Source of the DNA: Polyangiaceae bacterium
Lineage (GTDB): Bacteria > Myxococcota_A > Polyangia > Polyangiales > Polyangiaceae
Assembly (NCBI GenBank): GCA_029261965.1
Contig: JAJDAH010000139.1
Location: forward strand, 1-47,939
Length of the DNA stretch: 47,939 nucleotides
Direction of reading: 5' to 3'
In this document: one piece after another, positions 1-7,006 of the stretch
How the letters are laid out: the number at the start of each line of letters is the position of its first letter
Numbering within the stretch: position 1 is the stretch's first letter
Program-made: the position numbers and the translations under genes
The notes under the pieces: model-generated
The model's input: the letters and a program-made list of their open reading frames with translations, nothing else
What the model was told of the DNA's origin: nothing
The model's database searches: none

Positions 1-80
1 TCGCGCGCTTGAATGCGACTCATGAGCGGCCGAAGCGCGCGGATAGCTTCGAGGGAAACCTGCTTCACTTCCAATGCCAT
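1..80 (-). CDS. four helix bundle protein (23S rRNA intervening-sequence protein family), 5' end only
   Basis: Only the first 26 codons are in the window. The frame starts MALEVKQVSLEAIRALRPLM, and a Shine-Dalgarno GGAGGT (complement of 85-90) lies 4 nt before the ATG. The N-terminus matches what I know of small four-helix-bundle proteins of the 23S rRNA intervening-sequence (S23/IVP) family, which are common in myxobacteria and related to the Avd accessory protein of diversity-generating retroelements. Their role as stand-alone genes is not established. The gene reads out of the left edge. A perfect 17-bp hairpin and a 1-kb repeat region lie directly upstream. The identification rests on a short N-terminus, so it is moderate. 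Confidence 0.6.
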   Translation of the reverse strand, partial: MALEVKQVSLEAIRALRPLMSRIQAR

Positions 81-97
81 CGTGACCTCCAAGGTGT

Positions 98-138
98 TTG
101 GTGAATGGGCCTTCACCCCCAGAAGGCCCATTCACCAA
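98..138. repeat. perfect 17-bp inverted repeat (hairpin)
   Basis: The arm TTGGTGAATGGGCCTTC (98-114) and its exact reverse complement (122-138) flank a 7-nt loop (accccca). There is no T-tract on either side, so it is not a classical terminator. It sits 18 nt upstream of the start of the leftward four-helix-bundle gene, where it could lie in the promoter or 5' leader, or be an end of a repeat element. Confidence 0.9.
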
Positions 139-301
139 TCGAAGCCCCACGGCGTGAAGCCCGCCCCTTTCCCAAGCTCTCGCCCCTCCATCTCCGTCCA
201 CCTCCTTCCCCGCGAGCCTGGAAGCGCCAGTGCTAGCGAAGCTGGCGCGCGCTTGCCCCGTGCCGATTCAACGGCGCGCTGCGCCGAACCGAAACTTCAC
301 G

Positions 302-414
302 ATCACCTCCACCGTCACGTTCACGTCACCGGCGCGTTCACCTTCACCTTCACCTTCACCTTCACCTTCACCGTCACCCTCACGCCCACCGTCGCGAGCA
401 CCCTCACCTTCGCC
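302..414. repeat. degenerate hexamer array (TTCACC)n
   Basis: Six exact TTCACC units run from 337 to 372. Degenerate units (GTCACC, CTCACG, CCCACC, CTCACC) extend the array on both sides. All frames read as low-complexity Ser-Pro, Thr-Phe or Gly-Glu runs, so the open frames here are artefacts. The region 139-610 holds no convincing gene. Confidence 0.85.
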
Positions 415-610
415 GGACGTCGCGCGGGCGCGCAGTTGCGTCTGCTCTTCTTCGCGCGAGTGACAACCGTTACCCGTCCGCCCTTGCGCGGTAGGCCCCG
501 ATGGCCGCGTCTTCAGTTGCTGCGCTATCTGTTCCCGACCTTCGAGGAGACGCGCCCGTTCCCTCTCCGTGGGCCCGGTCAGGCCCGGTCCCCCCTCCTG
601 GCGCGCGGCG

Positions 611-718
611 AAAAAAACATGTGCCCCTAAATCCAACTCAGCGTTGGATTTGATGGGGCTTGGACGTCCAAGTGGGTCGAAATCCAATGCTCAGTTGGAT
701 TTGGGCCGACATGTTTTT
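611..718. repeat. nested palindromic element A
   Basis: The outer arms AAAAACATGT (613-622) and ACATGTTTTT (709-718) are perfect inverted repeats. Inside are two hairpins that are near copies of each other: 629-651 (9-bp stem AAATCCAAC, loop tcagc) and 680-702 (8-bp stem AAATCCAA, loop tgctcag). At the centre is a perfect 14-bp palindrome CTTGGACGTCCAAG (659-672). The whole unit is one large imperfect palindrome with two side hairpins. No coding signal was found. Confidence 0.85.
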
Positions 719-729
719 CGTCCCGCGCT
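704..729. repeat. 26-bp direct repeat, copy 1
   Basis: The core GACATGTTTTTCGTCCCGCG recurs identically at 984-1009. Both copies are followed by a similar GC-rich spacer ending in GCTCGCCGGCGGGGG. The left part of this copy overlaps the right outer arm of palindromic element A. Confidence 0.9.
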
Positions 730-765
730 CTTTTCTCTCCGTGGGTGCGTGAGCTCGCCGGCGGG

Positions 766-873
766 GGGAAGCATGTGCCCTGGAATGTGACTGAGCGCGA
801 CATTTTGGGGGGCATGCCTACCCATGTGGTCTGAAATGTGGCGTTCGCTCTCATTTCATGCGGGATGCTTCCC
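766..873. repeat. nested palindromic element B
   Basis: It has the same plan as element A with different sequence. The outer arms GGGAAGCAT (766-774) and ATGCTTCCC (865-873) are perfect inverted repeats. The central palindrome is GGCATGCC (811-818). Inner hairpins lie at 784-804 (AATGT/ACATT) and 832-858 (TGAAATG/CATTTCA). Architecture is kept while stem sequences differ from element A, which suggests selection for structure. Confidence 0.75.
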
Positions 874-910
874 GTCGCCCGCGACGTGCAAACGACGGCC
901 GCTCCCGTTC

Positions 911-978
911 GTCACATCCACATCCACATCCAGGTCCACGTCCACATCCACATCCACGTCCACGTCCACGCCCACGCC
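911..978. repeat. degenerate hexamer array (RTCCAC)n
   Basis: About eleven hexamer units (ATCCAC, GTCCAC, GCCCAC) run in tandem. Translated, they give alternating Val-Asp, His-Pro or Thr-Trp runs typical of repeat artefacts. The array sits between palindromic element B and the second copy of the 26-bp direct repeat. Confidence 0.85.
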
Positions 979-983
979 CCTTT

Positions 984-1009
984 GGCCGACATGTTTTTCG
1001 TCCCGCGCT
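984..1009. repeat. 26-bp direct repeat, copy 2
   Basis: Identical to 704-729, with a 280-bp period. It is followed by a GC-rich spacer and then a left-half relative of the palindromic elements (about 1050-1090: GTGTGCCC, a short TCGA/TCGA hairpin, GCATGCC). That half copy ends at the stop codon of the leftward MBL-fold gene. Confidence 0.85.
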
Positions 1010-1090
1010 GGTTTCCTCGCCGGGGGCGCGTGGGCTCGCCGGCGGGGGAGCGTGTGCCCTCGACTGTGAGCGATCGAAGAAAGCATGCCG

Positions 1091-2260
1091 CTACGTCAAC
1101 AGGTGCCCGGTTCGGCACACGGGGACGGGGCCGGGATCCGCGGCCAAGCTGCGCTCGACGTAGTCTTCCGGTGGCATCGTCTCGACGCGAAACGTGATTT
1201 GCCTCGTGTAAGGCTCCTCTTCCAGCGTGAGGTACCCCTCGTCGGCCAGGCTACACAGCATGCCGAAGGTGTGACTCGGCGTGGAGATGGGGTGCGCGCC
1301 CGCCGTCGGAATGTAGGGATTGAGATCGCAGGCGCGGAACGGTTTTTCCCGCCAAGACCGCGATGTGTCGCCGAGAAAGTCCTCGAGCAACGCTCGGTAG
1401 ATCCCTTTGAAGTAGCCTTCGGCGAAACGAACCCACGCCATCGGCTCGGTGATGGCGAATCGGCCATGCGGAGGAAGGATCGCGCGCACGTTGTGCGTTT
1501 CGAAGAAGCGACGCAGCCGGCGAATCGTCAAGATGTATCGCTCATAAGCCATCGAGTGGCTCTGGCCGGCGACGGTGAAAATGGGGATGACGAATGCGTG
1601 GGTCTCGGGTTTGTCCGGCACTCCGGTGCAGATGATCGTGTCGCCCGGGATCGCCACGCCGAGGGCCGGATCGTAGTAGAGCACGCAATCGTTCGAGTGC
1701 CCGGGAGTCGGCACGCCGACGATGCCGTCGGGGATCTGCCCCTGATCGATGAAACGGAGCGCGCTCTTCGGGGTGCGCGCGAAGTAGCCCTGGAAGTGTT
1801 TGCGGATCTGATGCTCGACGAGATCCTGGTCGTTCAAGGTGCTGTAGTCGAGCAGCCCCCAGTGGGCCCGCGTGAGGAACAACTCGTAGGTTTCGTAGAC
1901 GAACGCCGCCTTCGGGTGGGTCAAGAACCGGTACCCAGCTGAATGCAGGTAGATCGGCGCGCGCTCCCCATCCGGCTGCCCGCGCTTGGAAACGACTCCG
2001 CAGCTGCCGGCGTGGTCGCCATGGCAGTGCGTGACGAGCAATGCGTCGAGCTTCTGCACGTTCCGTTCGTCGAGCGCCGCGTGGATGCTCGTGACGATGT
2101 CGTCGCGGGCGGCGCTGGACTCGAACAAGAACGTTCGGCCGCCGACTCTCCTGAGCACCAAGTTGATGTACTTCGGGCTCGGGTATCCGCTGAGCACGGG
2201 CAAAACCGAGACCTCGCCGTGGAGCCCGAGCTCACGAAGCGCTTCTTCGAAGGGGACCAT
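1091..2260 (-). CDS. MBL-fold metallo-hydrolase
   Basis: About 389 aa of a metallo-beta-lactamase-fold hydrolase that should bind two metal ions. The signature THCHGDHAG gives H78, H80, D82 and H83, followed by further metal-ligand motifs (TPGHSND and GDTIICTG). The C-terminal third (EEPYTRQITFRVE) resembles an added winged-helix-like domain seen in LACTB2-type proteins, but I cannot assign a substrate. I prefer the ATG at 2260. A TTG at 2278 would overlap the stop of the upstream helicase gene. It is the last gene of a leftward PilZ-helicase-MBL unit. Its stop codon touches the repeat region. Confidence 0.9.
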   Translation of the reverse strand: MVPFEEALRELGLHGEVSVLPVLSGYPSPKYINLVLRRVGGRTFLFESSAARDDIVTSIHAALDERNVQKLDALLVTHCHGDHAGSCGVVSKRGQPDGERAPIYLHSAGYRFLTHPKAAFVYETYELFLTRAHWGLLDYSTLNDQDLVEHQIRKHFQGYFARTPKSALRFIDQGQIPDGIVGVPTPGHSNDCVLYYDPALGVAIPGDTIICTGVPDKPETHAFVIPIFTVAGQSHSMAYERYILTIRRLRRFFETHNVRAILPPHGRFAITEPMAWVRFAEGYFKGIYRALLEDFLGDTSRSWREKPFRACDLNPYIPTAGAHPISTPSHTFGMLCSLADEGYLTLEEEPYTRQITFRVETMPPEDYVERSLAADPGPVPVCRTGHLLT

Positions 2261-2271
2261 TTCGGTGGACC

Positions 2272-4299
2272 CTAGCAAGGATTCGCGGGACCGGACGCGG
2301 GACTCTGCATCTGTTGCCAGAGGCGGGAGGCTTCTTGGATCGAGTCGACCCGACGAGCCGGCGGCAGGCTCTGCAACAGTTGTTCGCCGTACGCCCGACT
2401 GTGCACTCGCTCGTCGAGCAACGCGACGATGCCGCGATCGGCGCGCGTGCGGATCAAACGCCCGAACCCTTGTTTCAGAGTGATCGCCGCGGCCGGAACT
2501 TGAAATTCCAAGAACGCATTGCCGCCGCTGTCCTCGATCGCCTGAGCCCGCGCCTTTCCGACGGGATCGGTGGGCACCGCAAAGGGAATTTTCTCGAGCA
2601 CGACGAGGCGAAGCGCGCGACCGGGCACGTCGACGCCCTCCCAGAAGCTCATCGTCGCTACCAGAACGGAATTTCCTTCGCCCCTGAATCGACCGAGCAA
2701 GCTCGCTTTTGGACCTTCGCCCTGAATCAGAATGCTGCGCTCAGCCAGTCGTTGACGAAGCCCTCGTCCCAAGGCTCGCATCGATCGCAGCGAGGTCGTC
2801 AGAACGAACGCTCCGCCGTCGGTGATGTTCACGAGCTCGACGATTCGCTCGACCGCCCGCGGCAGGAACGCGACATCGTTCGGCGGCGGCAAGTCCTGTG
2901 GCGTGTAGAAAAGCGCGCTCGCCTCGAACTCGAAGGGGGACGCGACTATCGCCTCGTCCACGAGGACGTCGTCCCCGGCGAGCCCGACGCGGGAGCGAAG
3001 GTATTTGTACCCGACCGTGCCATCGGCGTCGGTACTCGCCAACGTGGCGCTCGTGAGCGCGACGGCGGGAACGCTCTCGAACAATCGGTCCTTGAGAATG
3101 TGCGACATGTCGACCGGCGACGACGACAGCGCCGGCGATCGGCCACTCGAATCGAACCACGTCACCCGTCCGGCCGATCCTTCGATCGCGGTCGCCAGGT
3201 CGTCGCGAGCCGATTGGGTGCGCCGCTCGACGAGATCCACGGCTTCGGCGATCGCCAGGGCTTTGGGGCCGCCGTCCTCACCGACGGCGCCGCGCTTGGC
3301 CCGAGCGAACTGAGAAAGCCCGTCGAGCGTGGAGTCGAGCGTGTGCCAGCTCGCTTCGAGCTCCCCCACCCAGATGTCTCGCTCGAGCGTCGTTCGTCCG
3401 TCGGGTCCGTTGACGGCCTTCGCGAGCTCTTTCCAGAACCCGATCGACGCCGCGCGGGCCGACTCGACGAGGCCCTCGCCACCCCCGAACAGAGGATCCG
3501 CCAGCCCGCTGGCGCGAAGGGCGCGCTCGGCATCGCGGAAGAGTGACTCGAACCTCGAGCGGGACACCCGCACGCCGAAAAAGTCGGTCGCGATGTCTTC
3601 GAGGCGGTGGGCTTCGTCGAAGATCACCGCGTCGTAGTCGGGGATCACCCGGGCCGGGTGCGGTCCGCGGAGCGCGAGGTCCGCAAAGAACAAGTGGTGA
3701 TTCACGATGACCAGCCGAGCGGCTTCCGCGTCGCGTTTCATCCGTGTCGCGAAGCATTCTTCGTAGTGCGGGCAACGAACGCCGATGCGGGTCTCGCTCG
3801 AGCTCGTCACTTCTCGCCATATGGCATCGCCCTCGGCGAGACTCGCCAGCTCGACGATGTCTCCGGTCTCGGTTTGCTGCGCCCAGCTTTCCACCGCACC
3901 GAGCGACCTGGCCCAGGTGGGGCGAAGCGACTCGGCGCTCGACCGAAATTCCTGAAACCGACGACGGCACAGATAGTTGCTCAGCCCCTTCATCACGGCC
4001 GCCCGCGGGTCGAGCCCGAGCACGCGTTGAATGAGCGGCAAGTCGTGCGAGGCTATTTGCTCCTGTAGCGCTCGTGTGGCGGTGGATACGACGACTTTGC
4101 GTCCGCTGAGGATTGCCGGCACCAAGTAGGCGAGCGTTTTTCCGGTTCCCGTCCCCGCTTCGCACAACAGAACGCGGTCCTCGGCGAGCATGCGCTCGAC
4201 GGCGTCCGCCATTTCTAGTTGCCCGGGGCGGGCTTCGTAGCCTTCGAACCGTTTTGCCAGCGGCCCATCCGGACCGAGAAGCTCGGACGCTCGGTTCAG
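2272..4299 (-). CDS. ATP-dependent DNA helicase, DinG/YoaA (XPD-like) family
   Basis: A superfamily 2 helicase of the Rad3/XPD group, expected to unwind DNA 5' to 3' in repair. It shows Walker A EAGTGTGKT, a DEAH box (VIFDEAHRLED), SATL, and the motif VI stretch GFGRLIRTRADRG. The first ATG (4212) would lose the conserved FEGYEARPGQLEM segment before Walker A. That segment is open in frame up to a CTG at 4297-4299, which overlaps the TGA of the PilZ gene (CTGA), so I start there (675 aa). Only three of the usual four iron-sulfur cysteines are visible (about C111, C176, C182). Confidence 0.92.
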   Translation of the reverse strand: MNRASELLGPDGPLAKRFEGYEARPGQLEMADAVERMLAEDRVLLCEAGTGTGKTLAYLVPAILSGRKVVVSTATRALQEQIASHDLPLIQRVLGLDPRAAVMKGLSNYLCRRRFQEFRSSAESLRPTWARSLGAVESWAQQTETGDIVELASLAEGDAIWREVTSSSETRIGVRCPHYEECFATRMKRDAEAARLVIVNHHLFFADLALRGPHPARVIPDYDAVIFDEAHRLEDIATDFFGVRVSRSRFESLFRDAERALRASGLADPLFGGGEGLVESARAASIGFWKELAKAVNGPDGRTTLERDIWVGELEASWHTLDSTLDGLSQFARAKRGAVGEDGGPKALAIAEAVDLVERRTQSARDDLATAIEGSAGRVTWFDSSGRSPALSSSPVDMSHILKDRLFESVPAVALTSATLASTDADGTVGYKYLRSRVGLAGDDVLVDEAIVASPFEFEASALFYTPQDLPPPNDVAFLPRAVERIVELVNITDGGAFVLTTSLRSMRALGRGLRQRLAERSILIQGEGPKASLLGRFRGEGNSVLVATMSFWEGVDVPGRALRLVVLEKIPFAVPTDPVGKARAQAIEDSGGNAFLEFQVPAAAITLKQGFGRLIRTRADRGIVALLDERVHSRAYGEQLLQSLPPARRVDSIQEASRLWQQMQSPASGPANPC

Positions 4300-4664
4300 C
4301 GCCCGTCCCCGTCATCCGGTGGCGGAGGCACGCTTCCTTCGATGTCGAGGAACTGAAGACCCACGATCTGACCGTCAGCTTCGTTTCGCACCCACACGAC
4401 ACGACCGGTTCGGACCGAGTCGTCGGACATGACCAGCTCGTAGTCCGATCCCGTACTGACGGGATCTTCGACGACGAGTCGGACCCCCCCGCGACTCATG
4501 TTCAGGGTCCACGCCGTCGTTTCGAAGCCTTCGGCACGAATGGTGATTCTTTCGGTCGCTTCTCGCCTCGCTCCACCCGTCTGACGCCGGGTTTGTGGCA
4601 GTTCCTGACCCTCAACCGACGGGGGTTGTATATCGGCTGTGGACGGAAGGCGGCGCCGGCTCAC
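4296..4664 (-). CDS. PilZ domain protein
   Basis: A 122-aa single-domain PilZ protein, expected to bind cyclic di-GMP. It has an R-x3-R type motif around RREATERI and the second motif NMSRGGVRL (N-x-S-x2-G), then a beta-barrel-like stretch ending in GLQFLDIEG and a Pro/Asp-rich tail. The GTG start (4664) lacks a Shine-Dalgarno but has TATCTT nine nt upstream, so the transcript may be leaderless. Its stop codon overlaps the CTG start of the helicase, suggesting translational coupling. Confidence 0.85.
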   Translation of the reverse strand: MSRRRLPSTADIQPPSVEGQELPQTRRQTGGARREATERITIRAEGFETTAWTLNMSRGGVRLVVEDPVSTGSDYELVMSDDSVRTGRVVWVRNEADGQIVGLQFLDIEGSVPPPPDDGDGR

Positions 4665-4673
4665 TGAGGTGCC

Positions 4674-4679
4674 AAGATA
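4674..4679 (-). promoter_or_regulatory. putative -10 box, leaderless start of PilZ gene
   Basis: TATCTT on the minus strand, 9 nt before the GTG at 4664. See the leaderless-promoter finding. Confidence 0.4.
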
Positions 4680-4714
4680 GCAGACCTTCTAGGTCAGGTC
4701 GCGATGATGCGCGC

Positions 4715-4736
4715 TTGACGGTCAAACCCGGGTTTG
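4715..4736. promoter_or_regulatory. possible operator with two adjacent palindromes
   Basis: TTGACGGTCAA (4715-4725, inverted repeat TTGAC/GTCAA) overlaps a perfect 14-bp palindrome CAAACCCGGGTTTG (4723-4736). TTGACG also resembles a -35 box for the rightward gene at 4798, with only a weak -10 after it. The site lies in the 133-bp divergent gap between the PilZ and 4798 genes, so a repressor site is plausible. Confidence 0.4.
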
Positions 4737-4797
4737 CGAACTTTCGTCCGCATCTCCGGCCGTCACGGCGCCGCGAGCGCCCTCGAAAGTGGCCGCA

Positions 4798-5220
4798 ATG
4801 AAACCCGCTGATCTCAAGAAGATTCTCGTTGCCCAAGGTTTCGAGATCTACCGAACGCTCGGTGACCGCATCATCTTGGCGGACCGCGTTCGAGACAATC
4901 TCATCATGGACAGCGGCGTCGCCGCCGTCGCGGGTGACCCACTCAAGGTTCAGCTGACCGCCCGGTCGCAATCCACGGACTTCCCCGGCGAGGGCCAAGA
5001 CGCTTTGTTCGACCGCGCCCGGTCGATCGCCCAGCCGCTCGTCGACCGCGGCTTCGCCGAGGTCACGACCAACGTCGTGCCCGTCCACGATCCCGGCGAC
5101 CGCACGAAGACGCTCGACACCTGGTACGAGGTCGAATTCCAGATGGAAGTCGCGTCCGCCGACGACATGGTCGAGCTGCTTCGATACGCGATGGGGCTCG
5201 AAAAGTCCGCGGCCCACTGA
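4798..5220 (+). CDS. conserved hypothetical protein, 140 aa
   Basis: An acidic soluble protein without a signal peptide or membrane segment. It has an alternating alpha/beta pattern and ends in a helix (DDMVELLRYAMGLEK). I do not recognise a family. A GTG at 4789 in the same frame is an alternative start, and neither start has a strong Shine-Dalgarno. It is the first gene of a rightward group with the prolyl isomerase and M16 peptidase, separated from them by a hairpin at 5242-5276. Codon use fits the neighbours. Confidence 0.8.
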   Translation: MKPADLKKILVAQGFEIYRTLGDRIILADRVRDNLIMDSGVAAVAGDPLKVQLTARSQSTDFPGEGQDALFDRARSIAQPLVDRGFAEVTTNVVPVHDPGDRTKTLDTWYEVEFQMEVASADDMVELLRYAMGLEKSAAH

Positions 5221-5241
5221 CACCCGCGCCACCTCGTGGAC

Positions 5242-5276
5242 CGGGGTCGCCCCGCGTGGTATTTCCGGCGACCCCG
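5242..5276 (+). terminator. 10-bp-stem hairpin between 4798 gene and prolyl isomerase gene
   Basis: CGGGGTCGCC (5242-5251) pairs exactly with GGCGACCCCG (5267-5276) over a 15-nt loop. There is no T-tract, so it may attenuate or stabilise message rather than terminate fully. Confidence 0.45.
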
Positions 5277-5302
5277 TCACCCGACAACGGCGGGCCCACG
5301 TC

Positions 5303-7006
5303 ATGCTCAGCTACTTCCGCAAGGGCGGCATCGCCCAAGTTTTCGCCGGCATCATCGTCGGTGCGATCATCGTCGTGTTCGTCATCCAGTTTCAGGGTGC
5401 CGGCGCACCGACGGGCTCACTGAATCAAGAATGCGCGATCAAGATCTACGACGACTGCGTCGGGCCGAAGGACTTCTTTGCGGCCTATGGTCTCATCGTC
5501 CCCCGAGGGATCCAGCCGAAGGCGATCCGCTCTCTCAAGCTGCGTGAGAAAGTCCTGCACGGGCTGCTCGAGCGCGAGCTGCTCCTGAGGGAAGCGCGAC
5601 GTGTGGGCATCGGCGTCGGGGACGAAGAAGTCGACGAAACGTTGATGCTCGGTCGCGCCCACGTCTCGGTTCCGGTGCAGGATTCCGCCTACCTCGGGTA
5701 CACGCTCGGCCTCGGCAACGAGATGGTTCGGCTCCTGCCAGTGCGCGACTTCAAGACGAAGAAGTTCGACTATCGGGTGTATCAGCGCGTCATCCGCAAT
5801 ACTGCGGGTCGAAGCCCGAAAGAGTTCAAGGAAATGCAGAAGGACGAGCTGATCGCCGCGCGGATGCGTGAGCTCGTCCGGTCGCGGGTGCGGGTGTCGG
5901 CGCAGGAAGCGAAGATGGCGTTCGAGCGCGATCGATCGAAAGCGGTCGTGCGCGTCGTCAGCATTCCTCGGGGCTGGTTCGAGCGATACGTGACGACGAC
6001 GACGGACGAAGTCGTAGACGCTTGGGCCGACTCGCACACCGCCGAGATCGACGGGGCATGGAAAGTCGCCGAAAAATCCTGGACGGCGGACTGCGCGCTG
6101 GCCAGCGAGATTTTCGTGACCGTCGCCGCGCAGGCGGACGACGACACCAAGGTCATACTCCGCAACAAGATCGACCAAGCCGCGAAGCTCGTGTCCGGCG
6201 GGGAGGCCTTCGCCAAGGTGGCGCGGGAAATGAGCGAAGGCCCGACCGCCGCCATGGGTGGCGAGCTCGGCTGTCTCAACGACGGCTACGGCGAGGGGTA
6301 CAAGACGCTGCTCGAGTCGATCGACGGACTCGAGCCCGGCGGGGTGTCACCCGTGCTCGAAACCAAGCGAGGCTTTCACCTCATCAAGTTCGCCGGCAAG
6401 CTCGCCAAAGACGAGGTCGAAAAAGTCGGGCGCCGGACGATCGCGCGTCGCTTGGCCGTCAGAAGCGCCGCCGACGCCGCCACCAAGGAGTTTGCCTCGA
6501 AGCTGCTCGCCGAGGCGAAGAGTGGCGCGAATCTCGAAGAAGCCACCAAGGCCCTGGCTCGCACGTTCGCCCTTCGCGCCTATGCCAAAGAACCGGACGA
6601 CGACGAAACCCTCCCCGCGTTAGTCGACCCCAACCATCCCAGAATGCAGGTGTCCGCCCCGTTTGCCCGAGGGGAAGGACGCCCGGTCCCCGGCGAGCTA
6701 CCGACGGGAACCCCGGCATCGACGCTGGCTTTCCAGCTCGACAAGGATGGCGACATGCACCCCGACCCGATCATGACCTTCGACGGCGTGGCGCTGATGC
6801 AGCTCAAGGAAAAGACGATCGCTAGCGACGAAGACTTCGAAAAGGACAAGGGCGAGGTCATGCGCCTGCTCTTGGGGCAGAAGCAGAACGACGCACTCGT
6901 TCGATACGTGGCGAGCCTCCGCAAGGCCGCGGATTCGCGAACCGAGATCGACCAGCAATTCGCGGAAGACCCGAAAGGGGACGACGGCTCGCCCGCCGGT
7001 GGATGA
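5303..7006 (+). CDS. membrane-anchored parvulin-type peptidyl-prolyl isomerase (PpiD/SurA-like)
   Basis: A 567-aa envelope folding factor. A single N-terminal membrane helix (about residues 10-30, FAGIIVGAIIVVFVIQF) anchors it with the bulk in the periplasm, as in PpiD. The middle has a SurA_N-like helical region. A rotamase domain follows at about 265-370, including FAKVAREMSEGPTAAMGGEL, LEPGGVSPVL and KRGFHLIKF, which are typical parvulin motifs. The C-terminal part carries a further helical arm. Its stop overlaps the start of the M16 peptidase gene (ATGA at 7003-7006), so the two are co-translated and probably both act in envelope protein quality control. Confidence 0.9.
   Translation: MLSYFRKGGIAQVFAGIIVGAIIVVFVIQFQGAGAPTGSLNQECAIKIYDDCVGPKDFFAAYGLIVPRGIQPKAIRSLKLREKVLHGLLERELLLREARRVGIGVGDEEVDETLMLGRAHVSVPVQDSAYLGYTLGLGNEMVRLLPVRDFKTKKFDYRVYQRVIRNTAGRSPKEFKEMQKDELIAARMRELVRSRVRVSAQEAKMAFERDRSKAVVRVVSIPRGWFERYVTTTTDEVVDAWADSHTAEIDGAWKVAEKSWTADCALASEIFVTVAAQADDDTKVILRNKIDQAAKLVSGGEAFAKVAREMSEGPTAAMGGELGCLNDGYGEGYKTLLESIDGLEPGGVSPVLETKRGFHLIKFAGKLAKDEVEKVGRRTIARRLAVRSAADAATKEFASKLLAEAKSGANLEEATKALARTFALRAYAKEPDDDETLPALVDPNHPRMQVSAPFARGEGRPVPGELPTGTPASTLAFQLDKDGDMHPDPIMTFDGVALMQLKEKTIASDEDFEKDKGEVMRLLLGQKQNDALVRYVASLRKAADSRTEIDQQFAEDPKGDDGSPAGG

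Noticed and set aside
302-978. Hexamer arrays as a CRISPR
   Set aside because: The units are 6 bp with no spacers and no cas genes nearby.
13-1069. Several overlapping open frames of 60-205 aa on both strands
   Set aside because: They are made by the hexamer arrays and GC-rich spacers (Ser-Pro, Val-Asp, Gly-Glu runs) and lack Shine-Dalgarno sites.
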